Assembly: GCF_018613235.1 (NCBI RefSeq)
Contig: NZ_JAGGQP010000019.1
Coordinates: forward strand, 124,001 to 188,000
Reading direction: 5' to 3'
From: Bacillus sp. ISL-41
GTDB lineage: Bacteria > Bacillota > Bacilli > Bacillales > Cytobacillaceae
DNA length: 64,000 bases
Made by a program: the position numbers and the translations under genes. Below the pieces are notes generated by a model that searched no databases, had not been told where the DNA came from, and was given only the letters and a program-made list of their open reading frames with translations. Below, in pieces: positions 17,619 to 30,657 of this stretch (position 1 is the stretch's first letter; every line of letters begins with the position of its first letter).

Positions 17619-18266
17619 ATGGGTCGGGAATTTATCCCCTTATTTGATGATTGGGCCGAATTTTACGAGGACACCGTGTCCGGATATGATCTTGAATACA
17701 AAGAGGTATTTGAAAATTATGATAAAATATTACAAACAGTTGCCTTAAGGTCTAATGGTACCGTATTGGAGTTTGGAGTAGGAACAGGGAATCTTACTGA
17801 AAAGCTGATTTCATTGGGAAGAGTTGTATATGGAGTAGAGCCATCTAAAGCGATGAGAGCGAAGACAAAAGCTCGATTCACGGATCTGCATTTATACGAT
17901 GGGGACTTCATTAACTTCCCTGAACTTCCTGGAAAAGTAGATTCGATCGTAAGCACGTATGCTTTTCATCATTTAACCGATGAAGAAAAGGCTACAGCCC
18001 TCAAATTGTACAGCAAACTCTTGGGTGATCAAGGGAAGATTGTGTTTGCTGATACTGCTTTTGTAAGTGAAGAACACCGGGAAGAACGACATCGAATCGT
18101 AAAAGAGCAGGGGTATGAAAATTTGCTTGCTGATCTAAAGAGAGAATACTACACAACTCTCGAAATGTTGGAGAAGCTTTTTAAGAAAAACGGATTTCAG
18201 GTTTCTTTTGAAAAATTGAACTCTTATGTTTGGCTGATGGAAGCTGTTAAAGTAAGTAAAAATTAA
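17619..18266 (+). CDS. yrrT: SAM-dependent methyltransferase YrrT
   Basis: A 215-aa class I methyltransferase with the SAM motif [15 protein letters not shown] and the acidic VYGVEPS strand end. The start at 17619 ([16 protein letters not shown]) matches the YrrT N terminus and lies 9 nt after GGAG. It is the first gene of the yrrT-mtnN-luxS-mccA-mccB operon, with 23 bp to the next gene. It is thought to use SAM in the methionine-to-cysteine route; the methyl acceptor is unknown. Confidence 0.92.
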   Translation: MGREFIPLFDDWAEFYEDTVSGYDLEYKEVFENYDKILQTVALRSNGTVLEFGVGTGNLTEKLISLGRVVYGVEPSKAMRAKTKARFTDLHLYDGDFINFPELPGKVDSIVSTYAFHHLTDEEKATALKLYSKLLGDQGKIVFADTAFVSEEHREERHRIVKEQGYENLLADLKREYYTTLEMLEKLFKKNGFQVSFEKLNSYVWLMEAVKVSKN

Positions 18267-18289
18267 TATGGTATTGGAGAGTTGCAGCA

Positions 18290-18988
18290 ATGAGAGTTGG
18301 AATAATCGGAGCAATGGATGAAGAGGTTGATTTACTGCGCAGCAAGCTAGAGGAAAGGGAAGATACAATTCTAGCAGGAAGTGAATTTTATCAAGGCAAG
18401 ATTGATAGTTTAGAAGTTGTGCTGCTGAAATCTGGCATCGGAAAAGTGAACGCGGCATTGGGAACGACATTGTTGATTGACAAATTCGAGCCGGATGCCA
18501 TTATCAATACTGGATCTGCAGGCGGCTTCCACAAGGATCTCAATGTCGGAGATGTGGTCATTTCTACTGAAGTGAGACACCATGACGTTGATGTTACGAT
18601 TTTTGGCTATGAATATGGTCAGGTCCCGAGAATGCCAGCATATTTTGCTCCCGATGAAAAACTTGTAAACGTAGCAGTAAAGAGTGCTGAACAAATTGAT
18701 GGTATCCAGGTTGTTAATGGCTTGATCGCATCTGGCGATTCCTTTATGAATGATCCTGAGAGGGTTGAATTCATCAGGACCAAGCTGCCCGATTTGTATG
18801 CAGCCGAAATGGAGGCAGCAGCAATCGCACAGGTAGCATATCAATTTGAAAAACCATTTGTCATTATCAGGTCGCTCTCCGATATTGCCGGCAAAGAGTC
18901 GAACATTTCATTTGACCAATTCTTGGAAACAGCAGCGAAAAATTCCGCAGGACTGATTTTACTAATGTTAGAGGAGTTGAAGAAGTAA
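18290..18988 (+). CDS. mtnN: 5'-methylthioadenosine/S-adenosylhomocysteine nucleosidase
   Basis: A 232-aa Pfs-type nucleosidase that splits SAH to S-ribosylhomocysteine and adenine, and MTA likewise. Family marks are [16 protein letters not shown] at the start, the NTGSAGGF phosphorylase motif, the substrate segment [11 protein letters not shown] and the catalytic aspartate in RSLSDIAG. Its product feeds LuxS, whose start codon overlaps this stop by one base. Confidence 0.95.
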   Translation: MRVGIIGAMDEEVDLLRSKLEEREDTILAGSEFYQGKIDSLEVVLLKSGIGKVNAALGTTLLIDKFEPDAIINTGSAGGFHKDLNVGDVVISTEVRHHDVDVTIFGYEYGQVPRMPAYFAPDEKLVNVAVKSAEQIDGIQVVNGLIASGDSFMNDPERVEFIRTKLPDLYAAEMEAAAIAQVAYQFEKPFVIIRSLSDIAGKESNISFDQFLETAAKNSAGLILLMLEELKK

Positions 18989-19455
18989 TGGTAAAGAAAA
19001 TGAATGTTGAGAGCTTTAATTTAGATCACACGAAGGTGGCCGCACCATATATCCGTTTGGCAGGAACAACACAGGGTGCCAGTGGCGATGTAATTCATAA
19101 GTATGATATCCGCTTTTGCCAGCCAAACAAGGAGCATATGGAAATGCCAGGCCTTCATTCTCTTGAACACTTAATGGCAGAAAACATTCGCAATCATCAT
19201 GCGAGTGTCGTAGATATTAGTCCAATGGGCTGTCAGACTGGGTTTTATCTGTCAGTGATCAACCATGATGACTACGACAATATTCTAGAAGTATTAGAAG
19301 AAACTCTTAAAGATGTGCTTGAAGCGGATGAGGTTCCTGCATGCAATGAAATCCAGTGCGGATGGGCGGCAAGCCACAGCCTTGAGGGAGCAAAAGAAAT
19401 TGCAGCAAAAATGCTGGAAAAGAAAGATGAATGGCGCCAGGTATTTGCTGAATAA
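18988..19455 (+). CDS. luxS: S-ribosylhomocysteine lyase LuxS
   Basis: A 155-aa LuxS that converts S-ribosylhomocysteine to homocysteine and the AI-2 precursor DPD. The metal ligands are His57 and His61 of HSLEH and Cys124 of QCGWA; the catalytic cysteine is Cys82 in SPMGCQTGF. In B. subtilis luxS is at a separate locus, whereas here it sits between mtnN and mccA, so homocysteine production and its use are in one operon. Confidence 0.96.
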   Translation: MVKKMNVESFNLDHTKVAAPYIRLAGTTQGASGDVIHKYDIRFCQPNKEHMEMPGLHSLEHLMAENIRNHHASVVDISPMGCQTGFYLSVINHDDYDNILEVLEETLKDVLEADEVPACNEIQCGWAASHSLEGAKEIAAKMLEKKDEWRQVFAE

Positions 19456-19470
19456 GGAGAGTTAAATGCA

Positions 19471-20394
19471 ATGACGGTTTACCGCAGTATCCATGAATTA
19501 ATAGGACATACACCAATGGTTGAACTTACCCAATTCCATTTGACTAACGATGTCCGCTTATACGCAAAGCTGGAATACTTAAACCCAGGAGGCAGCATCA
19601 AAGACCGGCTGGGAGTAGAGTTGCTAGACGAGGCATTCCTTACAGGCAAGTTGGGAAAAGGCGGCACTCTGATTGAGCCAACTGCCGGAAACACGGGGAT
19701 CGGGCTGGCGTTGGCAGCAATCAACAAAGGCATTGAGGTTATCTTTGTAGTGCCTGAAAAATTCAGCATTGAAAAACAAACGGTGATGAGGGCTCTCGGT
19801 GCAAACATCATCCATACACCTACATCGGATGGGATGGAAGGAGCAATACGCAAAACGGAACAATTGCTTGAAGAAATCCCTAATTCCTACTCACCATCTC
19901 AATTTTCCAATCCGTCAAATCCAGATACTTATTATAAAACGCTGGGACCTGAGATTTGGCAAGACTTAGATGGCAGAATTGATATTTTCATAGCTGGTGC
20001 CGGTACTGGCGGAACATTCATGGGTACTGCGAAGTTTTTAAAAGAGAAAAATCCAATGATAAAGACCGTTATTGTTGAACCCGAAGGATCGATTCTAAAT
20101 GGAGGAGAGTCTGGTCCCCATAAAACAGAAGGAATCGGAATGGAATTCCTTCCGCCATATATGGACACTGCTTTATTTGATGAGATCTATACCATCTCCG
20201 ATAAAGATGCATTTGACAACGTGAAGGAACTCGCGGCTAGAGAGGGAATACTTGCTGCAAGCTCATCTGGCGCAGTTCTTCACGCAGCTTTACAAGAAGC
20301 GCGAAAAGCCCCTCCTGGCACCAACATCGTTACCGTCTTTCCGGACGGCAGTGAGCGTTACTTAAGCAAAAAAATTTATGAGGGGGGAATTTAA
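19471..20394 (+). CDS. mccA: O-acetylserine-dependent cystathionine beta-synthase
   Basis: A 307-aa PLP enzyme of the cysteine synthase fold. Lys44 in GGSIKDR binds PLP, EPTAGNTGIG is the substrate loop and GAGTGGTFMG the phosphate-binding loop. In the operon after luxS and one codon before mccB, it is assigned to MccA (YrhA), which joins homocysteine and O-acetylserine to cystathionine in reverse transsulfuration. The alternative of a plain cysteine synthase is less likely in this context. Confidence 0.9.
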   Translation: MTVYRSIHELIGHTPMVELTQFHLTNDVRLYAKLEYLNPGGSIKDRLGVELLDEAFLTGKLGKGGTLIEPTAGNTGIGLALAAINKGIEVIFVVPEKFSIEKQTVMRALGANIIHTPTSDGMEGAIRKTEQLLEEIPNSYSPSQFSNPSNPDTYYKTLGPEIWQDLDGRIDIFIAGAGTGGTFMGTAKFLKEKNPMIKTVIVEPEGSILNGGESGPHKTEGIGMEFLPPYMDTALFDEIYTISDKDAFDNVKELAAREGILAASSSGAVLHAALQEARKAPPGTNIVTVFPDGSERYLSKKIYEGGI

Positions 20395-21528
<1,134 letters not shown>

Positions 21529-21599
21529 AAATCCTGTGCAAATTGGCGCCCGAAAATCCGGGATTTGCGAAAAATAGGTCACCAATAGAATAATAGAAT

Positions 21600-21637
21600 G
21601 AAAACAGGCACCGGATTGACCGGTGCCTTAATTTTGT
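21600..21637. terminator. bidirectional terminator between mccB and pbuX
   Basis: GGCACCGG / CCGGTGCC with loop ATTGA, flanked by AAAA and TTAATTTTG. Confidence 0.85.
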
Positions 21638-21657
21638 TACCAATTACGTTATCAATA

Positions 21658-23786
<2,129 letters not shown>

Positions 23787-23802
23787 GTATGATTTTAAAA
23801 TC

Positions 23803-23830
23803 ATTATATCACTATTTTAATTTGTTTCAA
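23803..23830 (-). promoter_or_regulatory. xpt promoter
   Basis: On the minus strand TTGAAA (23830-23825) and TATAAT (23808-23803) are 16 bp apart, ending 16 bp before the aptamer. Confidence 0.7.
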
Positions 23831-23992
23831 CAGAAAAACGATGAAAATACGAACAAACCGAAAAGACTTGAGTTATAACATTCGTTTTATATGTTTATTT
23901 CGTAATGGGAAGAGATAAAATAAAAAATCTTCCCCATTTTACAAATATTTGATAAACTATTTAAGCATTTGAGGGGTTTGGGGGATATACAT

Positions 23993-25738
23993 ATGAGCGT
24001 ATTCAAGGATTTATTATGGTATTTCAAGTCAGAGAAAAAGGCTTATCTTACAGGGGTTTCTCTACTGTTATTTGTAGCACTGCTCCAGCTTGTCCCGCCG
24101 CGAGTCATTGGAATAATCGTAGATGAGATCACCAATGGAACACTGACGGCTGGGAAACTAGGGAAATGGATTTTAGTTTTAGCCGCTTCAGGGCTGGCGA
24201 TGTATTCACTTAGGTATTACTGGCGGATAATGATTTTTGGTTCAGCGGTAAAGCTGTCGCGATTATTAAGGAATCGGCTTTATGCCCATTTTACGAGCAT
24301 GTCGCAGTCTTTTTACCAGAAAAGAAGGACAGGGGACCTGATGGCTCATGCCACAAATGACCTTTCGGCGATCCAGCAGACTGCCGGGGCCGGTGTCCTG
24401 ACCTTTGTTGACTCTGTCTCAACCGGCGGCTTTGTTATCATCGCGATGGCAGCGACAATCAGCTGGAAGCTGACATTGATCGCTTTGATTCCAATGCCAT
24501 TCATGGCTTTGCTGACAAGCTGGTACGGGACGATGCTTCATAAAAGGTTCCATAAAGCCCAGGAAGCTTTTTCGGATTTAAACGATAAGACACAGGAAAG
24601 CATTACGGGAATTAAGGTCATCAAAACATTTGGCCAGGAAAAAGAAGACATCGAGGATTTCCGCAAACAGTCTGAGGATGTTGTGAAAAAGAACATTTCC
24701 GTCGCAAAGGTTGATGCTTTATTCGACCCGACGATTTCCATCATTGTCGGCATCTCATTCTTCTTATCGATTGCGTTTGGAGCCAGGTATGTATTGAACG
24801 GTGAACTGACAATTGGACAGCTAGTGGCTTTCACTTCCTATCTAGGCTTGCTGGTGTGGCCGATGCTTGCGTTCGGCTGGTTTTTCAATATTGTGGAACG
24901 AGGAAGGGCGTCATATGACCGTGTTTCCGCCTTGCTTGATGAAAAAATCGACATTCAGGACAAACCAGATGCCCTGGATATTGTTCCGAATGGTGACATT
25001 AAATATGATATTGAGTCATTTACCTATCCTGGTGACCAGGAAGCTTTATTGAAGGATATCAAATTTGATTTAGGGAAAGGGCAGACCCTGGGAATCGTCG
25101 GAAAAACCGGTGCCGGAAAAACGAGTTTATTGAAGCTGTTAATTCGTGAATTTGACCTTTCAGAAGGCAGCATCAGCATTGGCGGAAGAAGTATCCGTGA
25201 CTATAAGATGGATCGATTGAGACAGGCGATCGGATACGTACCGCAGGATCATTTCCTTTTCTCCGCGACTGTCATGGAGAACATTGCATTCGCAAATCCT
25301 TCGGTTGATAAGGAAGTTATCTATAGTTCAGCCAGAGTGGCGAACATCCATGATGACATTCTCGAATTTACAGTTGGCTACCAAACAGTTGTCGGGGAGC
25401 GGGGGGTTTCACTCTCAGGCGGGCAGAAGCAGAGAATCTCGATTGCCCGCGCATTGGTGATGAATCCTGAAATCCTGATCCTGGATGACTCCCTGTCGGC
25501 GGTCGATGCGAAGACCGAGGAACAGATTTTATCAGCATTGAAAGAAAATCGAAAAGATAAGACAACAATTATCACTGCACACCGATTGAGCGCCATCCAC
25601 CATGCTGATCTGATCGTTGTCCTCGAGGATGGCCGGATTGCTGAACGCGGCACTCACGACCAGCTGATGGAGCATGACGGCTGGTACAAGGATATGTATT
25701 TAAGGCAGCAGCTTGAAGAGCTTGTCGAGCAGGGAGGG
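23993..25738 (+). CDS. heterodimeric ABC exporter, half 1 (degenerate ATPase site)
   Basis: An ABC exporter half-molecule of about 580 aa: six membrane helices (about residues 15-300) then a nucleotide-binding domain with Walker A GKTGAGKTS, signature LSGGQKQR and the H-loop TAHRLS. After Walker B the catalytic glutamate is replaced by aspartate (ILILDDSLSAVD). That is the mark of the degenerate partner in heterodimers such as BmrC/BmrD (YheI/YheH). The start at 23993 has GGGGG upstream; the stop codon is 25739-25741. It is followed by its partner after 3 bp. Likely multidrug or lipid substrate. Confidence 0.9.
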
Positions 25739-25744
25739 TGACCA

Positions 25745-27538
25745 ATGGAAAAAACGCCTGTATTAAACGCGAAAGAGCAGCGTTCCGTGCTGTTCCGGCT
25801 TCTTGCCTATGGAAAGCCGCACTTAAAAATGATTTTTGTCGCATTCGGATTCCTTCTGCTCGCAACGGTTGGTGACGTGCTTGGTCCGATTTTGGTAAAA
25901 ATCTTCATCGATGATTACTTGAGGGAAGGCTACATGCCTTTCGAGCCATTGTTGATGCTCGGTGCTGCTTATATTGGCATTCAGATTCTCAATGTGCTTG
26001 TCTCTTATTTTCAGCTTCTAAAGTTTCAGGAGATAGCGTTGAAAATCATCCAGCAAATGAGGATTGATGTATTTACTAAGGTCCAGCAGCTAGGGCTGAA
26101 ATATTTCGATAAAACGCCAGCCGGCTCGCTTGTGTCAAGGGTTACCAATGATACTGAGGCGATCAAGGATATGTTCGTCAGCGTCATTGCGACTTTTATC
26201 CAAAGCGGCTTCTTGCTGTTCGGGATTTTTGTCGCGATGTTTATCCTGAATGTGAAGCTGGCATTGTTCACGATGCTGATTTTACCATTCATCGTGTTCA
26301 TCATGAGCTTGTATCGTAAACTGAGCTCAAGGTTTTACCAGGACATGCGTGAACGGCTGAGCCAGCTGAATGCGAAGCTCAGTGAATCACTGCAGGGAAT
26401 GTCGATTATCCAGATGTTCCGACAGGAAGAAAGGTTGAAAAGAGAATTCGGTGAGATTAATGACAAGCATTTTGACGCGGGGATGAGAAACATCAAGGCA
26501 GACGGGCTCCTGCTGCGACCGGCGGTTGACCTTGTCTATATTTTAGCGTTAATTATCGTACTCAGCTTTTTTGGAATTACTTCATTTGATAGTCCGATTG
26601 AGATAGGGGTACTGTATGCATTCATCAATTATCTGGATCGCTTTTTCGAGCCGGTGAACAATATGATGATGCGACTTTCCATGTACCAGCAGGCAATAGT
26701 CGCTGCATCACGTGTCTTCAAGCTGCTTGATGAAGATGAGCTTGCTCCGGGCCAGACTGGGACAGAAGCTGATAAAATCAATAAAGGAAAAATAGAATTC
26801 AAGGATGTCAGTTTTTCATATGATGGCAAAAGGGATGTATTGAAAAATATCAGTTTTACCGTAAATCCTGGGGAAACCCTTGCCTTTGTCGGGCATACCG
26901 GTAGCGGGAAAAGCTCAATCATCAATCTGCTGATGCGCTTTTATGAATTCGAGCGCGGAAATATTTTAATTGATGATCATTCGATTAAGAACTATCCGGT
27001 AAAAGAACTGCGTCATAAAATGGGGCTGGTGCTTCAGGATCCGTTTTTGTTCTACGGAACAATCGGGGATAATATAAGGCTGCACAACAGCGAATTGACT
27101 GAAGAAGATATAAAGAGGGCGGCTGAATTTGTCCAGGCGGATTCCTTCATTGAAAAACTGGAGGATGGATATGCCCAAAAAGTGACGGAGCGAGGTTCAA
27201 CATTTTCTAGCGGACAAAGGCAATTGATCGCCTTTGCGAGAACGATTGCGGCAAATCCAAAAATCCTTGTTCTCGATGAAGCGACTGCAAATATTGATAC
27301 TGAAACAGAAGAGGCCATCCAGACGGCACTCGCCAAGATGCGGAAAGGAAGGACGACGATAGCCATTGCCCACAGGCTGTCGACCATCCAGGATGCAGAC
27401 CAGATCATCGTCCTCCATCATGGAGAAATAGTGGAACGAGGCACACATCAGGAACTTCTTGCCCAACAGGGGCTTTACCACAAGATGTATCTCCTGCAGA
27501 ACGGTTCAGTCGAACGATTGGAAGATGTTGTTGGATAA
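25745..27538 (+). CDS. heterodimeric ABC exporter, half 2 (catalytic)
   Basis: A 597-aa exporter half with six membrane helices and an ATPase domain. Walker A is GHTGSGKSS, Walker B ILVLDEATANID has the catalytic glutamate, and the H-loop is IAHRLS. The signature is altered to FSSGQRQ in place of LSGGQ. Together with the Asp in half 1 this leaves one competent and one non-competent ATP site, as in TM287/288 and BmrCD. The BmrD counterpart in B. subtilis is longer (673 aa), so orthology is not certain. Confidence 0.9.
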   Translation: MEKTPVLNAKEQRSVLFRLLAYGKPHLKMIFVAFGFLLLATVGDVLGPILVKIFIDDYLREGYMPFEPLLMLGAAYIGIQILNVLVSYFQLLKFQEIALKIIQQMRIDVFTKVQQLGLKYFDKTPAGSLVSRVTNDTEAIKDMFVSVIATFIQSGFLLFGIFVAMFILNVKLALFTMLILPFIVFIMSLYRKLSSRFYQDMRERLSQLNAKLSESLQGMSIIQMFRQEERLKREFGEINDKHFDAGMRNIKADGLLLRPAVDLVYILALIIVLSFFGITSFDSPIEIGVLYAFINYLDRFFEPVNNMMMRLSMYQQAIVAASRVFKLLDEDELAPGQTGTEADKINKGKIEFKDVSFSYDGKRDVLKNISFTVNPGETLAFVGHTGSGKSSIINLLMRFYEFERGNILIDDHSIKNYPVKELRHKMGLVLQDPFLFYGTIGDNIRLHNSELTEEDIKRAAEFVQADSFIEKLEDGYAQKVTERGSTFSSGQRQLIAFARTIAANPKILVLDEATANIDTETEEAIQTALAKMRKGRTTIAIAHRLSTIQDADQIIVLHHGEIVERGTHQELLAQQGLYHKMYLLQNGSVERLEDVVG

Positions 27539-27554
27539 ATAATTATATTATGTA

Positions 27555-27592
27555 AAATGGCGATTACTAAATGGTAATCGTCATTATTTTTA
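27555..27592 (+). terminator. terminator of the ABC operon
   Basis: ATGGCGATTAC / GGTAATCGTCAT around TAAAT, followed by TATTTTT. Confidence 0.8.
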
Positions 27593-27707
27593 CATGCTAT
27601 CGATTAAAATAAGAACTACCTTATGAGTTATCTGGTAATGTTACTTCGTGTTGTGTTGACTGGCAAGTTTAGAACACAACGCTCAATTTAATCATATCAG
27701 GGGAGAT

Positions 27708-27761
27708 ATGAAACTTTCCACCTTGAAAATCGTACTATTATTGATCATCCATTTAATCTAA
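27708..27761 (+). CDS. possible 17-aa hydrophobic peptide
   Basis: ATG at 27708, two bases after AGGGGAG, opens a 17-codon frame whose product is a short basic start followed by a run of Leu, Ile and Val (KIVLLLIIHLI). The ribosome-binding-site spacing is short. It precedes the 38-aa cationic peptide gene by 19 bp and could be a leader peptide or chance. Confidence 0.25.
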   Translation: MKLSTLKIVLLLIIHLI

Positions 27762-27780
27762 TTGAGGAAGAGGGAAAGAG

Positions 27781-27897
27781 ATGGGATTGAAAAGTATGAT
27801 AAAGAAGGAAATTAAAAAACAAGTGAAGAAGCAAATAACAAAGAAAGCTGGAAAGAATGCAGGAAAAATAATCGGAAAAGTAATGAAAAAGTTTTAG
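27781..27897 (+). CDS. 38-aa highly cationic peptide
   Basis: ATG at 27781 is preceded by GAGGAAGAGGGAAAGAG. The product has about 15 lysines and only one acidic residue. Hydrophobic residues recur every three to four positions (IKKEIKKQVKKQITKK, then GKIIGKVMKKF), so it would form a strongly amphipathic helix. There is no signal peptide. Leaderless bacteriocins and other membrane-active peptides look like this, as do some small nucleic-acid-binding proteins. It stands alone in the 575-bp gap between the ABC operon and ynzD, followed by about 180 bp in which I see no gene. Confidence 0.55.
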   Translation: MGLKSMIKKEIKKQVKKQITKKAGKNAGKIIGKVMKKF

Positions 27898-28073
27898 GAT
27901 TGTCTGGGAAAAACATACAGTCGGGCATAAGAGACTGCGCAGAATTTTCTATAGTGGATCCAGAAGGGCGATGCATTATTTGGCGATCCACAGTGTAGCC
28001 ATTTTTAAGAAATGTATTGCACGAAGGAGCATCCAATTTAATGAATAGGCCAGAACCAGCTTTAATAGACAAA

Positions 28074-28113
28074 AATAAAACAGCTATAACGCTTACTGCG
28101 TTTTAGCTGTTTT
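28074..28113 (-). terminator. ynzD terminator
   Basis: On the minus strand AACAGCTAAAACGC pairs with GCGTTATAGCTGTT, followed by TTATTTTT. Confidence 0.75.
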
Positions 28114-28284
28114 TTAGTGGGCTGCTATCTTTTTTATATAAACACGGTTATATTCATTTAATAGTTCATCCAGTTCCTGGCTATATGTGATAGCTATGGT
28201 AGAATTCAATCCGTTCTGTGAAGCGATTTGGATCAGCTCTTCTCGTTTCTTTTCAATGAGGGTGATCAGTTGCTCTTTAGACAA
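28114..28284 (-). CDS. ynzD: Spo0E-family aspartyl-phosphate phosphatase YnzD
   Basis: A 56-aa protein with the family signature SQELDELLNEY. Such proteins remove the phosphate from Spo0A~P and delay sporulation. The start is a TTG with GAAAGGA 8 nt upstream. In B. subtilis ynzD lies between yneF and ccdA; here it keeps its place next to ccdA but about 15 kb of other genes separate it from yneF. Confidence 0.88.
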   Translation of the reverse strand: MSKEQLITLIEKKREELIQIASQNGLNSTIAITYSQELDELLNEYNRVYIKKIAAH

Positions 28285-28584
28285 TGTGAAAATCCTTTCT
28301 TGTTTTATCTCTCGGCGGTATATGAAAAAGCTTATGTAAAATCGTTATAAATATAGTAATTATTACAAGTGCTATATTAGTATATAGCATATACTGCCAA
28401 ATTTCAAAAGAAACATTTGTAAAATATTTTCCTGTAAAAAATATACACCATAGTTTATTACCCAGCTTTTAAAAAGGTAAACACCTTTTCTATAGAAATT
28501 AATAAATTGTTCACAGTTAAACTATAATTGTAGTATATGGGTTTGTTAGAATGGGACTAACGAATATGGACTGGAGATGGAATA
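28285..28584. other. divergent intergenic region with an inverted repeat
   Basis: A 300-bp AT-rich region between ynzD and ccdA without a gene. TGCTATAT at 28370-28377 and ATATAGCA at 28382-28389 form an 8-bp perfect inverted repeat with a 4-nt loop, a possible operator. A TATAAT-like -10 element lies about 70 bp before ccdA. Confidence 0.5.
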
Positions 28585-29292
28585 ATGTCAGATATTAATA
28601 TTTTCATTGCTATGGGAGCGGGGTTCCTTAGCTTTATTTCTCCATGCTGCTTGCCGCTTTATCCCGCATTTTTATCTTATATAACAGGAATGTCCGTGGG
28701 TGAATTGAAAAGCGAAAATGCGATGCTGCAAAAGCGCAGTCTGCTCCATACCTTATTTTTCCTATTGGGCTTTTCGGTGATTTTCATTGCAATTGGGTTC
28801 GGAACTTCTTTCGTAGGCCAATTTTTCATGCAGTACCAGGATCTCATCCGTCAGCTTGGGGCAATCTTTATCGTTGCCTTCGGGTTAATGGTTATCGGCT
28901 TTTTTAAGCCTGAATTTTTGATGAAAGACAGGAAAATAGAGTTCAAGAACCGTCCATCAGGTTATTTTGGATCCTCATTGATCGGTATGGCATTTGCAGC
29001 CGGCTGGACTCCATGTACTGGCCCAATCCTTGCCTCAGTCATTCTGCTTGCGAGCTCAAACCCAGGGTCAGGAATGCTATATATGATCGCTTACACACTT
29101 GGATTTGCGATTCCATTTTTCATTCTTTCTTTCTTTATCGGAAAAATGCAGTGGATCCGTAAGCATAATGTGAAAATTGTTAAAATCGGCGGCTATATCA
29201 TGATATTAGTTGGAATCATGTTGTTCTTCGACTGGATGACGAAGCTGATTTCGATTCTTTCCATGTTTTTTGGTGATTTTACAGGTTTTTAA
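28585..29292 (+). CDS. ccdA: cytochrome c biogenesis thiol-disulfide transporter CcdA
   Basis: A 235-aa protein with six membrane helices, each half carrying a conserved Pro-Cys element: [12 protein letters not shown] in helix 1 and [12 protein letters not shown] in helix 4. It passes electrons from cytoplasmic thioredoxin to extracytoplasmic thioredoxin-like proteins for cytochrome c maturation and spore formation. The ribosome binding site is TGGAGATGG. It is followed by yneI and ccdC as in B. subtilis. Confidence 0.95.
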   Translation: MSDINIFIAMGAGFLSFISPCCLPLYPAFLSYITGMSVGELKSENAMLQKRSLLHTLFFLLGFSVIFIAIGFGTSFVGQFFMQYQDLIRQLGAIFIVAFGLMVIGFFKPEFLMKDRKIEFKNRPSGYFGSSLIGMAFAAGWTPCTGPILASVILLASSNPGSGMLYMIAYTLGFAIPFFILSFFIGKMQWIRKHNVKIVKIGGYIMILVGIMLFFDWMTKLISILSMFFGDFTGF

Positions 29293-29550
29293 AATGTGAC
29301 AATTAGATGCCTTTAAGCTTTGTAAAACTTTTCTGTAAGATTGACGAAATTCTATTAAACTGTTAAAAATATTGGATTATTCAGGTGCTTAATGGCCATA
29401 ATTAAGGTTATTTCATAAGGAACTTTTTCCAGCTGAGAATTTTGTCGGTGTCTTTACATTGAAAATAATGGTTAAATATAGTTATATAGTAATTAAGGAG
29501 AAATTTAACAGATTAATATATTTGTTGTGATTGTCGGGGAGGATACAGCA

Positions 29551-29910
29551 ATGGCCAGAATTTTGATAGTTGACGACGCAAAATTTATGAGGATCACCTT
29601 AACCAATATTCTGAAGAAAGCGAATCACGAAATAGTAGGGGAAGCTGAAAATGGACGTGAAGCAGTCATGCTGTATCGTGAGCTAATGCCCGACCTTGTG
29701 ACAATGGATATTACAATGCCTGAAATGAGCGGACTGGATGCCGTAAAAGAAATCAAACGAGAATTCAAGGATGCAAAGATCATCATGTGCTCTGCCATGG
29801 GTCAGCAGAAAATGGTAGTGGATGCCATCGAGGCAGGCGCGAAGGATTTCATCGTAAAACCCTTCGATGATTCACAGGTAGTCGACTCCGTATCAAGAGT
29901 ATTAAGATAA
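29551..29910 (+). CDS. yneI: YneI, CheY-like response regulator
   Basis: A 119-aa receiver-only protein: VDDAKFMR, the phosphoacceptor aspartate in LVTMDITMPEMSG, CSAMGQ and FIVKPF. The start at 29551 follows GGGGAGG by 8 nt; an earlier in-frame start has no site. It sits between ccdA and ccdC, its conserved position in Bacillus. Its partner kinase and role are unknown. Confidence 0.93.
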   Translation: MARILIVDDAKFMRITLTNILKKANHEIVGEAENGREAVMLYRELMPDLVTMDITMPEMSGLDAVKEIKREFKDAKIIMCSAMGQQKMVVDAIEAGAKDFIVKPFDDSQVVDSVSRVLR

Positions 29911-29950
29911 AAAACAGCCATTTAAGACTATCTTAAATGGCTTATTTTCA
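29909..29950 (+). terminator. yneI terminator
   Basis: GCCATTTAAGA / TCTTAAATGGC around CTA, followed by TTATTTTC. Confidence 0.85.
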
Positions 29951-29992
29951 TTATAATAATGTGGAAATCTATAATAAGGGATGAAATAAAGA

Positions 29993-30475
29993 ATGAATTA
30001 TGTTTTGGCGTCAACAGTTGGAGCAGTTGGCATGGCCATCTTTGTGACTTTCATGAGAATGAAGGCCGCCAAAAAACCAGCATCTGCCAAGAAAATTATT
30101 TTACCGCCAATCTTCATGAGCACCGGTGCGCTCATGTTCATCTTCCCAATGTTCCGGGTGGATTTTTTACAGATCATTGAGGCACTTACAGTGGGAATGT
30201 TATTTTCAATCCTTCTTATAAAGACCTCTAAATTTGAAGTAAGGGGCCGGGAAATCTTTTTAAAGAGATCTAAGGCGTTTGCCTTCATTTTGATCGGTCT
30301 ATTGATCGTACGTGTAATTGCTAAGCTTGTGCTAAGCAGCTCATTCGATGTAGGAGAACTGGGCGGCATGTTCTGGATTCTCGCTTTTGGAATGATTGTT
30401 CCATGGAGAGTTGCGATGTATTTGCAGTTTAATAAGCTTCACAATGAAGTGAATAGTAATAAGAATATGAATTAA
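29993..30475 (+). CDS. ccdC: CcdC, membrane protein of the cytochrome c biogenesis locus
   Basis: A 160-aa protein with about five membrane helices, matching CcdC (YneJ) in length, topology and place after ccdA-yneI. It carries a lysine-rich cytoplasmic loop (RMKAAKKPASAKK) after helix 1. In B. subtilis it is not essential for cytochrome c formation. It is the last conserved gene before the large accessory segment and ends in a terminator. Confidence 0.9.
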   Translation: MNYVLASTVGAVGMAIFVTFMRMKAAKKPASAKKIILPPIFMSTGALMFIFPMFRVDFLQIIEALTVGMLFSILLIKTSKFEVRGREIFLKRSKAFAFILIGLLIVRVIAKLVLSSSFDVGELGGMFWILAFGMIVPWRVAMYLQFNKLHNEVNSNKNMN

Positions 30476-30477
30476 TC

Positions 30478-30513
30478 AGAAAACCTTTGCCAATAAGCAA
30501 AGGTTTTTTGTTA
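30478..30513 (+). terminator. ccdC terminator
   Basis: AAAACCTTTGC / GCAAAGGTTTT around CAATAA, followed by TTTG. Confidence 0.85.
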
Positions 30514-30657
30514 TTTCGCTCAGAGTTGGAAATTTTGGATATAAATGTATTTTATACAATGGTATGATTGAATTAATTGAATTATTAAAAAGTACGCAAG
30601 TGTCACGTGAAAAGATAAAAATTAGATTCCTTTTGGAGTTGTCTTGAAGGAGGAGAT

